This document shows positions 1 to 11,460 of a DNA stretch of 64,000 bases, one piece after another. Each line of letters opens with the position of its first letter. Within the stretch, counting starts at the first letter, position 1. Origin of the DNA: Gnetum montanum (taxonomy: Eukaryota > Streptophyta > Gnetopsida > Gnetales > Gnetaceae); the NCBI GenBank assembly GCA_015680685.1, contig MNCI01016127.1, forward strand, positions 131,224 to 195,223. The letters run 5' to 3'. Position numbers and translations under genes: made by a program. The notes below the pieces were generated by a model. The model saw only the letters and a list, made by a program, of their open reading frames with translations, did not search any database and was not told the DNA's origin.

Positions 1-905
1 AATCAGCTTTATCTTTCAAGGTTCAGTTAAAAGAAATATTTTTGGTTTTATCCACACTTTGAGGTGCTAGCATTACTTTTGTGGTTTCAAATTCTCTTAT
101 ATGAGTGACTAGATCTTCATCATTTGTTTTGTTAAAAATAGGTAAAGTAAATATTTTTAACCTCTACATCTCTACCTTGTGGAAAAGCTAATAGTCCTTG
201 AGGTATGATTTCTATCACTTGATTTAATAAATCCCTAAGAGTTTGTACTTGGTGGGCCTATCCAACTAGAATATTAGAACCTAAACTACCAAAGGAAAAA
301 GAAATTGAACCAAAAGAAACTAGAGAAGGTGTATGGTGTGAATGAGATCCAATTGTAAAAGTATAAGTGAATATTGGGGTTACAATTAGAATTGATATAG
401 AAATAAAGCCTATTTATGTGATTGAAATTTTCAAATTTAAGGGATTTATAGCTTGGATGATTCCTCCCATCATGGTTACATTACTCTATATTTTCCTGAA
501 ACTTTGATTTTGGGAACTTGCCGCCATAGTTGAACTCATAGTTTCCATTGTATTGGTTGGAATATCAAAGAGAGGATTAAAAGATGTAGAAAAGTTAGAT
601 TGTATCCTTCCATTTTCTGTTGTATCTCTGTTGTTATTAGAATGTTGCTCTTCAAAAGAGGAAAAAAGGATTGGATATTGTTATTTTTGTTTCTCTTGAT
701 CTTACCTTAAATTATTTCATGTACATTTATAAAGGCTAATGCCTTAGCATATTCATGTGTAACCGATCCTAAACTCTATAAATTGATTTAATTACCCTTG
801 AAATTTTTGCCTTAATTATAAACTTCTTTACAATCTCAATAGGTTGGGCAATAAGAGGGGTTGATTCTTGGGATTGTACTTTTTCCTTGTTTTTAAAATT
901 TTTAA
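1..905 (-). pseudogene. decayed gag-like region of an LTR element (fragment)
   Basis: Read on the minus strand, this stretch gives short open segments, including MAASSQNQSF near 500-530 and a Ser/Thr/Asn-rich low-complexity segment (STSFNPLFDIP) just upstream of it. It lies directly downstream, in element sense, of a primer-binding-site-like sequence at 1068-1085 and an LTR-like segment at 1089-2010, which is where gag belongs. I see no zinc knuckle or other diagnostic gag motif, the frame is broken by several stops, and the left end runs off the window. The gag call therefore rests mainly on position; it could be any retrotransposon leader ORF. Confidence 0.3.
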
Positions 906-1067
906 TAGAAGAAAAAAATTGAAAGAAACCATGTATAAAACTACTTAACTAAAAGAAATTAAAATAAAATAAAAAGAAGAATATAGTGTACCTATTAAAC
1001 AGTACTAAATATACAAAATAAATTTGAAAATGTACAGAACCCTTGATGATGATTAACTGTTCTGACC

Positions 1068-1085
1068 TCCTTAGCAATGGTGTTA
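1068..1085 (-). promoter_or_regulatory. degenerate tRNA-Asp-type primer-binding site
   Basis: The minus strand reads TAACACCATTGCTAAGGA. The 3' end of plant tRNA-Asp predicts TGGCGCCGTTGCCGGGGA. They agree at 11 of 18 positions, and all seven differences are G-to-A or C-to-T transitions, the pattern of decay by deamination. The site sits next to the LTR-like segment that begins at 1089. Confidence 0.45.
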
Positions 1086-1088
1086 AAT

Positions 1089-2010
1089 TAACAAGCCAAC
1101 TAAAGTTTGGTGTTGAATTACCTTAACAATTGTCTCTATTATAAAATTTTCACCTCATCTATGAGTAACTCATGAATCGTATCCATGGAGGAATGGTTTC
1201 AAAATCAAAATGATCATTAAGATAATAAATAATTAGATCCAAATTCAATTAAAAAGTCCACATTTATGACTATCACTCATAAGTAAAATCAAAAAGCCCT
1301 CATCCTAACTTCTAATATTAAGTTCAAAGATGAAAATAATTGATTAAACAAAATTGAAAAATACATAAATTTCTCACAAATATCAAAAGAGTACAAAGGA
1401 GATGACACCTAAATAGTGGCCTTGCTCTACTACCTTCACAATGTAGCAACTTCACAACCTTAATAACATCAATGGTTGTTGATTACCACAAGGTGTCAAC
1501 AATCTTCCTCAACAACTTCTAGTAAAAATAAAGAAGAATTCAATTCAATGCGAGTTCTTTCTTGAATTTAGCATTCCCTTCACTCATAGATGAGCTTACT
1601 ATTTATACATAAGATGATTTACAATAGTTAGGAAAAATAAGCATTTGGAAATTGATTGGTATTGAAGAATTTGATAGCAATCAATTTTTGGACTATCAAA
1701 TTTCATCATGATTTTTGGAATCTTTGATACTCAATTTAGATTTCCCAATGACTAAATTGATATCTTGATTTCTTTGAAACATGTTACTTCTATGGAAATC
1801 TATGTTATTTATCCATATCACTACAACTATAAGGATCAATATAATTGATCTTGATCTTCACCGATGCCATGATTTTGTGTGATACATAGAACTCAACAAG
1901 AAGATTAATACTTATCAAATTCTATTGCTAAAATTGATTATCTTTGATATAATAAAATAGTAAAAAAATACAAACTTATAAGGTTAAAAACTAGAGCGTT
2001 AAGGGGTTCA
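1089..2010 (-). repeat. probable 5' LTR of a minus-strand LTR element
   Basis: About 0.92 kb lies between the primer-binding-site relic at 1068-1085 and the point where LINE endonuclease homology stops (about 2029). A minus-strand TATA box (TATAAAT) lies at 1601-1607, as expected inside an LTR promoter. The length matches the LTRs of elements A, B and C in this window, but the sequence is not clearly related to them. The outer boundary is approximate and no second LTR is visible because the rest lies outside the window. Confidence 0.4.
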
Positions 2011-2028
2011 ACAAAAATCTAGAAAGTC

Positions 2029-2701
2029 CATTGCAAATCAAAAGATCAAAAAATTTTATCCGTTCTAAAAGGTGTTAGTTCATCTTATTAATAGTATCAT
2101 CTGCAAAATGTTGAGTCTATATGTGATCTTCAACAATACCTAAACTACCAATATTATGTTTCCATTAAATAATTTCTATTTATTCTACACCTATCCTTGC
2201 ATTAAAATCTTCACAAATAAATATTTAGCCTTTTGTTGAAAATTCTACAATATCTCTACCTAAGAATTGAAAAGGATGATTATGAGATAGTTTTATAGAA
2301 TCATATAATGTAGCATCTCTAGGAGCAAAATAGCATATGTAAAGGAAAGAATAATCATGCTAACATAAGATTTTTACCCAAACATATTATTTATGATCAT
2401 TAATTTTTTTTAAAACCATACAATTTTCAAAATATCTCCTTACTGACACTGCAATGCCCTCAAAAGGCTTGCCTATGTACCCTACTTTTGTATTTATTAA
2501 TACAAATTTAATAAATCCAAGAACTATAAAATATATACAACCAACATCTTCCCAAGTTTTAATAAAACCAAAAATATTAAAGCTATCAAAGAAGCTAATC
2601 CTAGTCAAAGAAACAACTTTATTTACAATTTCACAATTAATGTTGAGAAATGCACACCTTAAAGGGCCTATATGTTTTTTAAATAATTTTTGGGATACCA
2701 C
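2029..2701 (-). pseudogene. LINE-type endonuclease domain (non-LTR retrotransposon relic)
   Basis: Translated on the minus strand, this follows the apurinic-like endonuclease of LINE elements in order: an N-terminal segment FLNINCEIVNK, then FNIFGFIKTWEDVG (family pattern ..IFGLTETW..), then CYFAPRDATLYDSIKLS and FQFLGRDIVEFSTKG, then IFICEDFNARIG at about 2200-2230, matching the catalytic (G)DFNAR block, and finally a segment ending FFDLLICNG at about 2030. Several stops interrupt the frame. The reverse transcriptase that should follow is missing: homology ends at 2029, where the LTR-like segment 1089-2010 begins, suggesting that element inserted into or truncated the LINE. The family identity is solid from the motif order; the subfamily is not assigned. 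Confidence 0.7.
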
Positions 2702-2704
2702 TTA

Positions 2705-3420
2705 TTTGTAATGACTACCATGTTACTAGCATTTAGGTATGCTACCAGATCCTATTCACATGCTACCTTAACCTTTTTCCATTATTTAGCTCTTTTAGCA
2801 AGTTCCATTCAAGGAAATCCTTATTTATCTAAACATCTATTCTCCACTTAATTCATGTAGCTTCAATGTTTCCAATCATGTAGTCTATCTTATACATCAT
2901 GAAACTTAACAATTACATGATAGGTCTTTTCATGTCATTCACCTGGAATCCTAAAAACCTTATGAATTTTTGGAGAAGTTATATGCATATCATCTATATT
3001 TTTTTGGAACTTTCTTAAATAAAGTTTCATCTATTTCATCCTTTGTCTCTAGGATATCTACAAAATTTTTTTCTTTTATCCTTTTTCATCTTGCTCTTTC
3101 AAAGCTTCTACAATTGTAAATTCTGTTCTTGTCTTTGTTTCGTTAAAATTAGATGAATTTTTATCCTCCTCTACTTTGGCACCGAGTTCTACTAATTTCA
3201 ATGAAATCTATTCATTATCCTTTGGAGCAACACTAGTCTCCTTTTTCCCCTCAATCGTCTCTTCAAATATTGATAGTCATCAAAGAATTTCTTTGTTTTG
3301 TTCATGGATTTCATAAAGTAATGTCATTTTGCTGACCATATATTCTCATTGTGCAGCTAGAATTTCTTTGAGAGTGGATGCATTTGAAAATTTCTTTTAC
3401 GTGTCATATGATGATGCCAT
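2705..3420 (-). pseudogene. LINE ORF1-like region (fused upstream of endonuclease)
   Basis: Starts at ATG 3420 (minus) with MASSYDT, followed by a charged, probably coiled-coil stretch (STLKEILAAQ, MVSKMTLLYEIHEQNKEIL). A C-terminal part from about 2960 to 2705 contains HVIVKFHDV, then GFP.MELAKRAK.WKKVKVACE and LVAYLNASNMVVITN. That order (I/V-V-K-F, then R..LW..V..A, then a short strand ending V..NG-like) is the layout of LINE ORF1 C-terminal domains. The next minus-strand segment is the endonuclease, so the two are parts of one non-LTR element. Frame stops are frequent. The RRM-like interpretation is inference; a profile search would settle it. Confidence 0.5.
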
Positions 3421-3872
3421 GATACAAATTTTAAATTTATTTGGTAGACAACTCAATCTCTTCAACAAAAAATCTATAGTCATAAAATATCAATCAATCT
3501 AGCCTACCTCTAACCACCCTTCCTATTATCTTAGATCAAATTAATATTCAATGCTAAAATCCTCACTAAAAAACATCTTATTATTGCAAATCAAGGCTAA
3601 AACCCTCTTCAAAGTTAATATTTAAAATTTAAAATTGTTAAATATTTATTTTTTTATAATTTTTTTGTTTTCTTTGAACTTTTATTTGTGTAAAATTTTA
3701 AACAAAAATGATCATTTTATTAATGGAAAAGAACCTATACTAGGAAATTTCAAATTGGCATTTAGCATTTTAAAATACATCATTTTAATTAAGTTAATTT
3801 GAATGAAAAAAATTCAAACTACCATTCTAAAAAATTTTAATGCTTCTTCAATAAAAGAACCATGGGCGGTGG
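3421..3872. other. AT-rich spacer, no gene seen
   Basis: Very AT-rich sequence between the LINE relic and element D. No ORF, RNA gene or terminal motif could be supported. It may contain the 5' end of the LINE or unrelated flanking DNA. Confidence 0.4.
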
Positions 3873-4925
3873 TGTAGGGACACCTCTTCCAATATCCTTG
3901 TTCTATCTTACATACTGTGTGTCTTTTTGAGTGATTTTATCAGGGATGATTCTTGGATGTTTTGGCATGTTCTAGGGTGTTTTGGGCACATTTTGATGAG
4001 TTTAGGAGGTTCTAGGGTCTATGGGGACTTGTTGAGAGGCATCAGGAGGCTCCCAACATCGAAACAAGCACTTTTATTTTTAGCACTTGTAGAAGAGACG
4101 TCTAGTTTGAATGATAGATGTCTCCCTAGAGACGTCTCCCCTAAAGTGTAGACATCCCAAGTCCAAAGGAGATGTCTACTAAAAATAGTAGATATCTCTT
4201 ACGAAAGTAAGGCTTTCATAGTAGACATCCTAGCAAAGCTAGAGATGACCCAAATGCATGTAGAAACTTCTGAAAAAGCTTGTTACAAATTAGGAAACAA
4301 CCAAAGAAAGATGAAAACAACCAAAGGAATATGGAAACGACTAGGTAGAAGGTGATAAGACTTGAGAAACATCTAAAGAACCTCAAGTTAAGGTGAGGAA
4401 AGATTTCTAGGGTTTTATCATCTGGTTTCTTATAAATTTTGATGTAATCCACCATTGTTAGTGCCAAAGGGCCAAGGGCAAAATGTTGAAGGCCAAACAT
4501 TTCAATAGAGGATAAGAGAGAGAGAGCTCTTAATAATAGAGAACTTGTACAAGAATAAAGCTTATGCAAGGAAGGAGATCTTATGCAAGAAGAGAGCTTG
4601 TGCAAGGAAGTTGAGTGAGAGGCAAGAGAGAGCAGTTAAGAGAGGTTAGGAGAATCTCTTATAAGTGTCTTTTCTTGAGCTTGGGCTCCATGGTGAGAAA
4701 TTGAGGATTAAGAGAGGATACAGTGTGGCATCTAAGATCCTTGGAAGTGTTGTGAGTTGAGTTGGGCTCCTCATATTTGATATATATTCTATATATTTTG
4801 AGAATTATCTTAATATAAGGGAGATTTTCCCCATTTTATTATGTTATTCTTATTTTCTAAGATAAATCTACTTGGAAGCTATGGATTGGATCCTATTGGG
4901 GTATATCAGGGTCCATGCCCCTGCA
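3873..4925 (+). repeat. 5' LTR of element D
   Basis: 1053 bp, TG..CA ended, aligned along its whole length with 6737-7771. Both contain purine-rich AAGAGAGAGA-type stretches in the second half (around 4515 here) and end in the shared run GGATCCTATTGGGGTATATC. The copies differ by scattered substitutions and small indels. Confidence 0.85.
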
Positions 4926-4931
4926 CTAGAT

Positions 4932-4943
4932 TGGTATTGGAGG
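4932..4943 (+). promoter_or_regulatory. primer-binding site of element D (tRNA-Met type)
   Basis: TGGTATTGGAGG, 6 nt after the 5' LTR, matches the initiator tRNA-Met complement TGGTATCAGAGC at 9 of 12 positions. This differs from the tRNA-Asp-type sites of elements A, B and C, so D belongs to a separate lineage. Confidence 0.6.
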
Positions 4944-5060
4944 AAAGGTTTAGCGGTTTCCACATTTCTATTTGAAAATTGGTGTTTTCTTTGAATGAAA
5001 GGAACATTATTGTGGATATTTTTGTATTTTCTTTTGGATATCATTCTTGTTGCTTTAGGT

Positions 5061-6553
5061 ATGGCTCCAAAGAAGATGACATATCAATAGCTTAGATAAT
5101 AGCTTCAATAGTTTAAGGACTTCTTTAAAGCTTTTGTGACTAAAATACAAGTAGTTCTTCCCAATGTAAAGGTCCACAAGAATCAAGATTTTTCAAAAAC
5201 ATTAGAAAGGGATATGGAGAAATTCAAGACTAACATGGAAACTATTTTGAGGATAATTGATAAAATATCTCCTAGCCATCAAGAAGGAAAGGAAGATAAA
5301 GGGTCTAATGAAGTAGAGATCAATGAGACAAAGAGTTCTCAAGTATCTCTTCTTAAGAAAAGGAGTAATCAATACTCAAGGGTTTCAAGGGAGGGAACCA
5401 AGAGCTTCATAAAAGGGACCAAATGATTTTCAAAGTCCAAGATGATGTATGTTTCTGATCAAGGAGTGTTCCTACCTCATGATTCATGGGAGGTGAAGCA
5501 TTAAAGATAAGAGAGTGGCAAAGATCAAGGGACATTTTCAAGGAGGATCAAGAGTAGCATTATAATGTATCATACTCATTCTTTTTGCAATTGTTCTATA
5601 CCTTGTGGCAAGGGAAAGGAGATTCTAATTCAAGTTGAGACTATCTCATGGTAGAGAGGTGAGTCTTCTAGCCAAAGTACATGGAAGAATAATTTCTTTA
5701 ATGATGTTTTTAATGAATCTAATTTTAAAAATATGGAGTAGAGTTTACCTTTCAAGCCGGTACCTTCAACGTGGGATGAAGATCTTGTTGATGATTCCTT
5801 TAAAGAGGAGAAGCCATTGGAAACATGAACTCCTATTTGGGATCATGAACCCTCAAAATTTGAGGAGATTGGATAGCCACATGTTGAAGATCAAGTTGAA
5901 TTAAAGATGAATGGGAGAATCCATGGAGAGGTAAGTAAGGGTGAGCTTTACCTTGTTGATGGTAGTAATGTCTCTCATATTGAAGCTAGTGTGATGGATG
6001 CTAGTTTTTCAATTTAGCTTGGTAGTGGTTTCTTTAATGGTAATGATGAGAATCTTGATAATTGTGATGATTGTGATGAGATTGAGAGTTATATTGTGAC
6101 TTTTGATGCCATTGTTAGTAAGCAAAAGAATAATAATGTAAATTGTTTGATGATGATGGCTATTGGTATAGTCATTCTAAGAAGGTTATTATTGATGTGA
6201 GTGAAGACATTGATAGTGATATGATTTTCTAAAATTTATAGATGCTTGATATTGATTACAACAATGATAAATTTGTGAAGTGTGATGATGGATTTGATTG
6301 TCTTGGATGTAAAATGGCAGTACATCATGAAGGTAGTCTACATGATGGTAATGAAAGGAAGCTAAGTGGTAGTTGTTCAAACACCAAGAAGAGGAAGGTG
6401 AAGAAGAGGAAAAAGAAGAGAATAAAGGATGTTGAATTAAGACAGCCTAATCCTTTTTCTTTTTCTTTTTCTTTATTTTTTGTAGGTTTGAGTCATCATG
6501 AGGACGCAAGGAAAGCATTCCAAGGCGATGCTTACATGAAAGAAGCATGGTGA
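5061..6553 (+). pseudogene. decayed internal ORF of element D (gag-like position, no pol)
   Basis: An ATG at 5061 opens a frame running to 5426 with four early stops in the stretch coding MTYQ.LR..LQ; each can be explained by CAA or CAG turning into TAA or TAG. The readable part (FKDFFKAFVTKIQVVLPNVKVH, then charged Lys/Glu-rich sequence with KEDKGSNEVEINETK) looks like a coiled, charged capsid-type protein, but no domain is recognisable. From about 5690 to 6240 another frame is acidic (PSTWDEDLVDDSFKEEKPLE, DNCDDCDEIESY). At 6440-6484 a long pyrimidine tract ends in TTTTTTGTAG, resembling a plant splice acceptor. Nothing resembles pol. The product is unknown; a gag-like role is only suggested by position. 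Confidence 0.4.
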
Positions 6554-6718
6554 GGCATGAGGACAAGTCCACATGAGAAAAGAAAGCTCAAAAATGAAAC
6601 CTCAAATGATGTTCATTATAATGTTTGTAATGCATAGAATCATGATTATTATGATGGCCTTAAGTCATGGGGGCATCGTGCCTTCCAACTTGTAAAAAGT
6701 CATGAAGCATGACATTTT

Positions 6719-6736
6719 TAAGGGTGGGAGAGCTAG
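6719..6736 (+). promoter_or_regulatory. polypurine tract of element D
   Basis: TAAGGGTGGGAGAGCTAG lies immediately before the 3' LTR. It is the purine-rich primer site for plus-strand DNA synthesis and fixes the element orientation as plus. Confidence 0.65.
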
Positions 6737-7771
6737 TGTAGGGACACCTCTTCCAATCCCCTTATTCTACCCTACATACTATATGTCTTTTTGAGTGATT
6801 TTTTGGAGATTATTCTTGGATGTTTTGGCATTTTTTGAGGTGTTTCGGGCACATTTTGATGAGTTTAGGGAGTTTTAGGATATGTGAATTTGTTGGAAGG
6901 CATTCGAAGATTTCCAACATCAAAACAAGTACTTTTATTTTTGGCACTTGTAGAAAAGACATCTCCTTTGAAAGATAGATGTATCCCTAAAGACATATTG
7001 CCTAAAGTGTAGCCATCCCAAGTCCAAAGGAGACATCTACTAAAAATAGTAGACATCTCTTCTGAAAGAAAGTATTTCATAATAGACATCCTAGCAAAGC
7101 CAATGATGACCTAGATGCATAGAGAAACTTCTGAAACTCCTATTCTAATTTGGGAAATAGCCAAAGCAAGATGTGAATAGACAAATAAATATGGAAATAA
7201 TTGGATAGAAGGTGAGAAGTCTTGGGAAACATCTAAAGAACTTCTAGTTGAGTTAAGGAAAGGTTTCTAGGGTTTTCATTGTCTATTTACTTATAAATAT
7301 TAATGTAATCCACCATTATTAGTGCTAAAGTGTGAACGACCAAAGTGCAAACACTAAAGGCCAAATATCCTAATAGAGGATAAGAGAGAGAGCTCTTGAG
7401 GGAAGAGATCTTGTTTAAGGGAGGAGAGCTTGTGCAAGATAAGAGCTTGTGTAAGGAAGTTGAGTGAGAGGCAAGTGAGAGAACTTGAGAGAGTTTAGGA
7501 GAAGCTCTTATAAGTGTCATGTCTTGAGCTTGGGCTCCATGGAAAGCAATTGAGGATTAAGAGAGAACAAAATATGGTCTCTAAGATGCTTAGGAGAGTT
7601 TTTAGTTGAATTGGCTCCTCATCTGTGATGTATTTGCTATGTGTTTTGAGAATTATCTTAATATAAGGATATTTCTTCATTTTATTATGTTATTCTTATT
7701 TTCTAAGCTAGATTTTCTTGGAAGTTATGGATTGGATCCTATTGGGGTATATCAAGATGGATGCCCCTACA
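6737..7771 (+). repeat. 3' LTR of element D
   Basis: 1035 bp counterpart of 3873-4925, starting TGTAGGGACACC and ending ATGCCCCTACA. It is slightly shorter than the 5' copy through small indels. Confidence 0.85.
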
Positions 7772-9090
7772 ACAAGTGGAGATGACTCATTAATGTAGTC
7801 ATGCATCATTATTTATAATCATGGGATTGGAAAATGGAATGAGTAGGTTAACATGCTTTTCCATAGGAATGAACCTATAGCTTTCTATTCTAAACTTTTT
7901 ACAATGGAAAAGAAAATTTTTTAAAAATAAAATTTTGTGTAGGATAATTTTGTTTTAGTGAAATCCTTAAAAATTATTATACAACATGATCAAATAGTCC
8001 CAAATTAGCTAGGGAAGAAAGGCAAACATGAGGTGGACTATGCCTCAATCTTCATACTATGTACAAGCATAATGAAAGTCATGGCATCCATTAGAGCATG
8101 GTTAAAAGCATAGGGAAAATGCCTTAGGTAATGTGCATACATAAAATATGGAAGACATATACATGCATACATGCATGATACACCATAACATAATATGATC
8201 TAAGACAATATGACATCATAACAAGGATTAAACCTAAGCTACACATAACTAGCCCTAAACCCTACTATGTAGAGAGGGGTAGGGCCCAAGCTAGATAAAC
8301 AAAGCCTTTCTAATAAGGCTACATATCCTTATGATAAAGTTCAAAACGAAATGAAGGCCATGTAGTTATTTAGTGATGGTTAAGATGTCATGGAACTCAT
8401 AAGGATCTTCATACTCCTCTGGCTTCCATTCTAAAGGGAAACAACCTTTAAGCCATCAACAAGGCATGTTTTCCTATACTTTTCCCTACTGAAAGAGGTA
8501 ACATCCTTGAAGCTTAAGATTTTATTCATATAATTTTCCAAATGTGGAGAGCACATTAGGTATTGAGAAACATTGAACAACTAAAATCCCTTCCAATAAT
8601 TATAAACAATAAGGCCCAACAATGAGGGTTATTAAACTATAAAGTTTAACTTTTGAATTCAACTTGATATCTAATAGAGGCTTAGATATGTTTGAATAAC
8701 CTACATTAAGAAAACATGTTTATAATTTTTAATGAAAAATATACTAACCTTTATACTATGAGAAAAATTTACTTTCTTATCATATGACTTGGTTCTTTAC
8801 CTATAGTAGTGTTATGAAAAAGTAGAGTTGATCCTCTACATTTAAGGGGAGCCTACTTTGTACCTTGAGGAAATCACTCCTCATGCTTAGTGAAAGTCAA
8901 ACATTAGCATGTGCAAGGATATTTGGAAATTTAGTCTCATCATGACATCATCCAACTACTTAATTAATGGAAAACACACTTGTTCTTTGACCTTTATAAG
9001 TGATCCATCTCAGATTCACTTGGCACCATCTAGAATATCTTACCTCTACCATTTTTTTTACAGGAAAGCCTATGTCTTCTAAACACTATT
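7772..9090. other. no recognisable gene; probable 3' part of an old gypsy element
   Basis: Sequence between element D and the integrase relic at 9100-10450. Because that relic is on the minus strand, this is where its 3' region and LTR should lie, but I could not define LTR ends. A CATGCATACATGCATG repeat occurs at about 8163-8180. No ORF is convincing. Confidence 0.35.
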
Positions 9091-9099
9091 GCTCTTAAT

Positions 9100-10450
9100 G
9101 AAAAGTGATAGCATCGAGCCAAAAACCCCATAAATCCATAAATACATATTAATATGATTCTTTATTCATAAGTTTGTAATGAACATCTACTTATATTTGA
9201 GAGTATGTAAGGCATCCTAGGTGTCCTTCTCTAAGGATGTGCCTTATTAATGCATCAATAATTCTAGCTTCTAGTTAGGAGAATAATAAGTTATGTGCAC
9301 GTTGATGATGGAATGAATCCATCACTCTTTCATAGTATTAAAGGTTTAAGACCTTCAAGGCCTTGATGTTGCTAGATTAGCATCTCTTGAGATAAAATGT
9401 TTTATCATGAAAACATGGAATACCATATGATATTTTACTAGATATGATAATAACTATAGCTTGTATGAAACTAATTTCACATGAGCAAGGACCTTGAAAG
9501 ATATATCATATCAGCTCAACAACTTATGAATTTTCCTCTTCTTTGGCCTCATCCAACCCACATAATTCATCTTTTGAAAAGCACATTCTCCAACATTGAA
9601 CTCCAACAATAATAACTTTCTATTATCATAATTTTTCATATATTAGATAAAATTCTTAAATTACTTCCTTGCCACCTCAATATGATCTATACATGGCTTC
9701 ACTAACTCATTATCTAAAGGATTTATGCCTTAATGTGAGGTTTCCAATAACTGGAATACTACTAGTTACCTTCCTAGGGCTAACTTTGCTAGAGAGAATC
9801 CTATATCGATGACTTCTAAATATTTTAATTGAACTATGCCATGGCTAATTGAGTTACTTAGTTTGTTTAATAAAATAAAATAAAATTCTTCAAGTAGTCC
9901 TCTAAGATCATATTCACTTATCATGTCTATCCATTCATCTGGAAATGATAACCTAAATACATCCATAGATTCATTTCCATCATTTCAAAGAGCTTCTACC
10001 AAAACATCCCTATGAAGTAGGAGTCTCGATTAGACACAATACTCATTTGAAATCCAAAGTAGCATACCACATTATTAAAAAATAAGGATCTTGCATTTTT
10101 AGTCATGCAAGGTATGGGACATGGGATGAAAATAACATAGAGAACTTATCCACAACTATAAGGATGTTGGAAAAGCTTTGCACTATGGGAAGCCCAATGA
10201 TAAAATCCATGAAAATAGTTGCTCATGGAAACTCTCAAATTACCAAGTAGTGGAGCAAACTCCATGGTCTCTTGTTAGCACATTTGTCCTATTGACAAAC
10301 AAAAAATCTCTACAAAAAATTTGTCACATTAACCCCTAGATTTAACAAATAAAAACTATTTTCCACTACTTTCACTATTCTTTTATGCCTCAAAATGATT
10401 TTTCTAGAGGCAATTATGGCATTCTTCAATGATTTGAAAACACATGATAC
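9100..10450 (-). pseudogene. Ty3/gypsy integrase and C-terminal tail (decayed)
   Basis: On the minus strand, about 10440-10300 shows a degraded HHCC-like region (EECHNCL.., ending FCLSIGQMC). About 10250-10130 gives FMDFIIGLP..QSFSNILIVVDKFSMLFSSH, matching the first catalytic block of plant gypsy integrases (..MDFITGLP....I.VVVDR..KYAHF). About 10060-9950 gives FGFQMSIVSNRDSYFIGMFW, matching FGFP.SIVSDRD..F...FW with the second catalytic Asp. ILEDYLKNFIL follows. Further on, VARK, RKLLLLEFNVGE and VSYKL..VKYHMVFHVFMIK match the tail consensus (..F.VGD.V.., VAYKL.LP...KIHPVFHVS.LK). Stops and frameshifts occur throughout. This tail is typical of chromovirus-type gypsy elements; I could not see a chromodomain. 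Confidence 0.75.
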
Positions 10451-10639
10451 CCTAGTATAGGACATAGAATCAAGTTTACTCAAACATAAGTTAGCATTCT
10501 ACTTCACTCAAATTCGACTCATTATCATCCAAGAACAACTTTGGAAACTCTTGAGCACATAGATCATGATGGAATTTGTCCCTAATTTTCTCCTAAAGTT
10601 CATGGTTAGCCATCATCCAAGAGCTATTGTGTTAATCTA

Positions 10640-11460
10640 CAACCTCCATTCAGCATACTTGAGGATGCTAGCTCAATGCATTTACCACCACATTTTCTCT
10701 ATTCATTTAATAAATAAATTCAAGGTTAAAATTTTGTAACAAACTCAAACATCGAGCTTTTTTTGACTTCAACTTGGATTAAGTAATGAGATAGCTTGTC
10801 GTAATGTTATCTATTTTCACTATAAATAGTGTTGTTATGTGCAAAGATAATGCACAATGATTAATGTTTACTTTTAATGTACTAGCCATAACTATTCTAT
10901 GAGACTCAACTTCTTGAACTTGAATTCCACTGGATGATTATCTTATAAGTGTAGCCTTCCAATTTCCTCATCCAAAGCATTAGTATGAACTTCAAACAAC
11001 TTTCAGAAGTTAAGAAGGGGAAAAATGATATGGGTTATAAGGGTCATCTTGAATCTATCAAAAGTTTCTTAGCAATTAGCACTCCATTTCCCAAGGGATA
11101 TCCTTCATTTGTAAATTGATTATAGATTCACTCACTTATAAAAAATTCATAAACAAACTTATTGTAGTAATTATTCAATCCTATAGTTTAGCACACTCAT
11201 GAAGATCTTTTGGAATAGGCCATGTGGTAATAACTTTGTTATTACAATAATTTCCATCACCATGGAATAACAAACATAAGAATTATTGGACTAAATTTTG
11301 AAATGTTTAGAATCTTCCCATAATAAAGGTTGATTAATTAAGACAATATGGTCAAGATGAATTTCTTATAGTGCTTAGATAAGAAGTATTCTTGGTAAGT
11401 TCAAAAGAAAACTTTGAGGATTTATATTAGATTTTGGCTTGAGGTCATATTTCCCTTAAA
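10640..11460 (-). pseudogene. Ty3/gypsy reverse transcriptase end and RNase H (decayed)
   Basis: The minus strand from about 11260 reads TWPIPKDLHECAKL.GLNNYYNKFV, matching the RT C-terminus of gypsy elements (..WP.PK.....R.FLGL.NYYRKFI). RNase H follows: PVEFKFKKLSLIE (family P.A..S.KL..AE), a segment matching the ..W.HYL......TDH.. region in broken form, then ENVVVNALS at about 10700, matching N.VADALSR at the end of RNase H. It is continuous in order and strand with the integrase at 9100-10450, so both are one pol relic. The RT catalytic YxDD is not present in what remains. Confidence 0.65.

Larger units (their letters stand above)
3873..7771 (+). mobile_element. element D: complete non-autonomous LTR retrotransposon
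   Basis: Two direct repeats of about 1.04 kb (3873-4925 and 6737-7771) start TGTAGGGACACC and end ..CCCCTGCA / ..CCCCTACA, giving TG..CA termini with a TGTAGGG/CCCTACA inverted end. A primer-binding site similar to the initiator tRNA-Met complement follows the left LTR, and a polypurine tract precedes the right LTR, so the element is on the plus strand. The internal region is only 1.81 kb and shows no protease, reverse transcriptase, RNase H or integrase motif, so the element would have depended on another for replication. No clean 5-bp target duplication is visible (GGTGG left, ACAAG right). The LTRs differ by many substitutions, so the insertion is old. Confidence 0.85.

Noticed and set aside
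6189-6380. His/Tyr-rich minus-strand open frame in element D
   Set aside because: Shadow of the acidic Asp-rich plus-strand frame (GAT repeats).
7860-7930. Possible RNase H-like peptide EPIAFYSKLFTMEK just right of element D
   Set aside because: Short isolated similarity with no neighbouring RNase H or integrase motifs in the same orientation.
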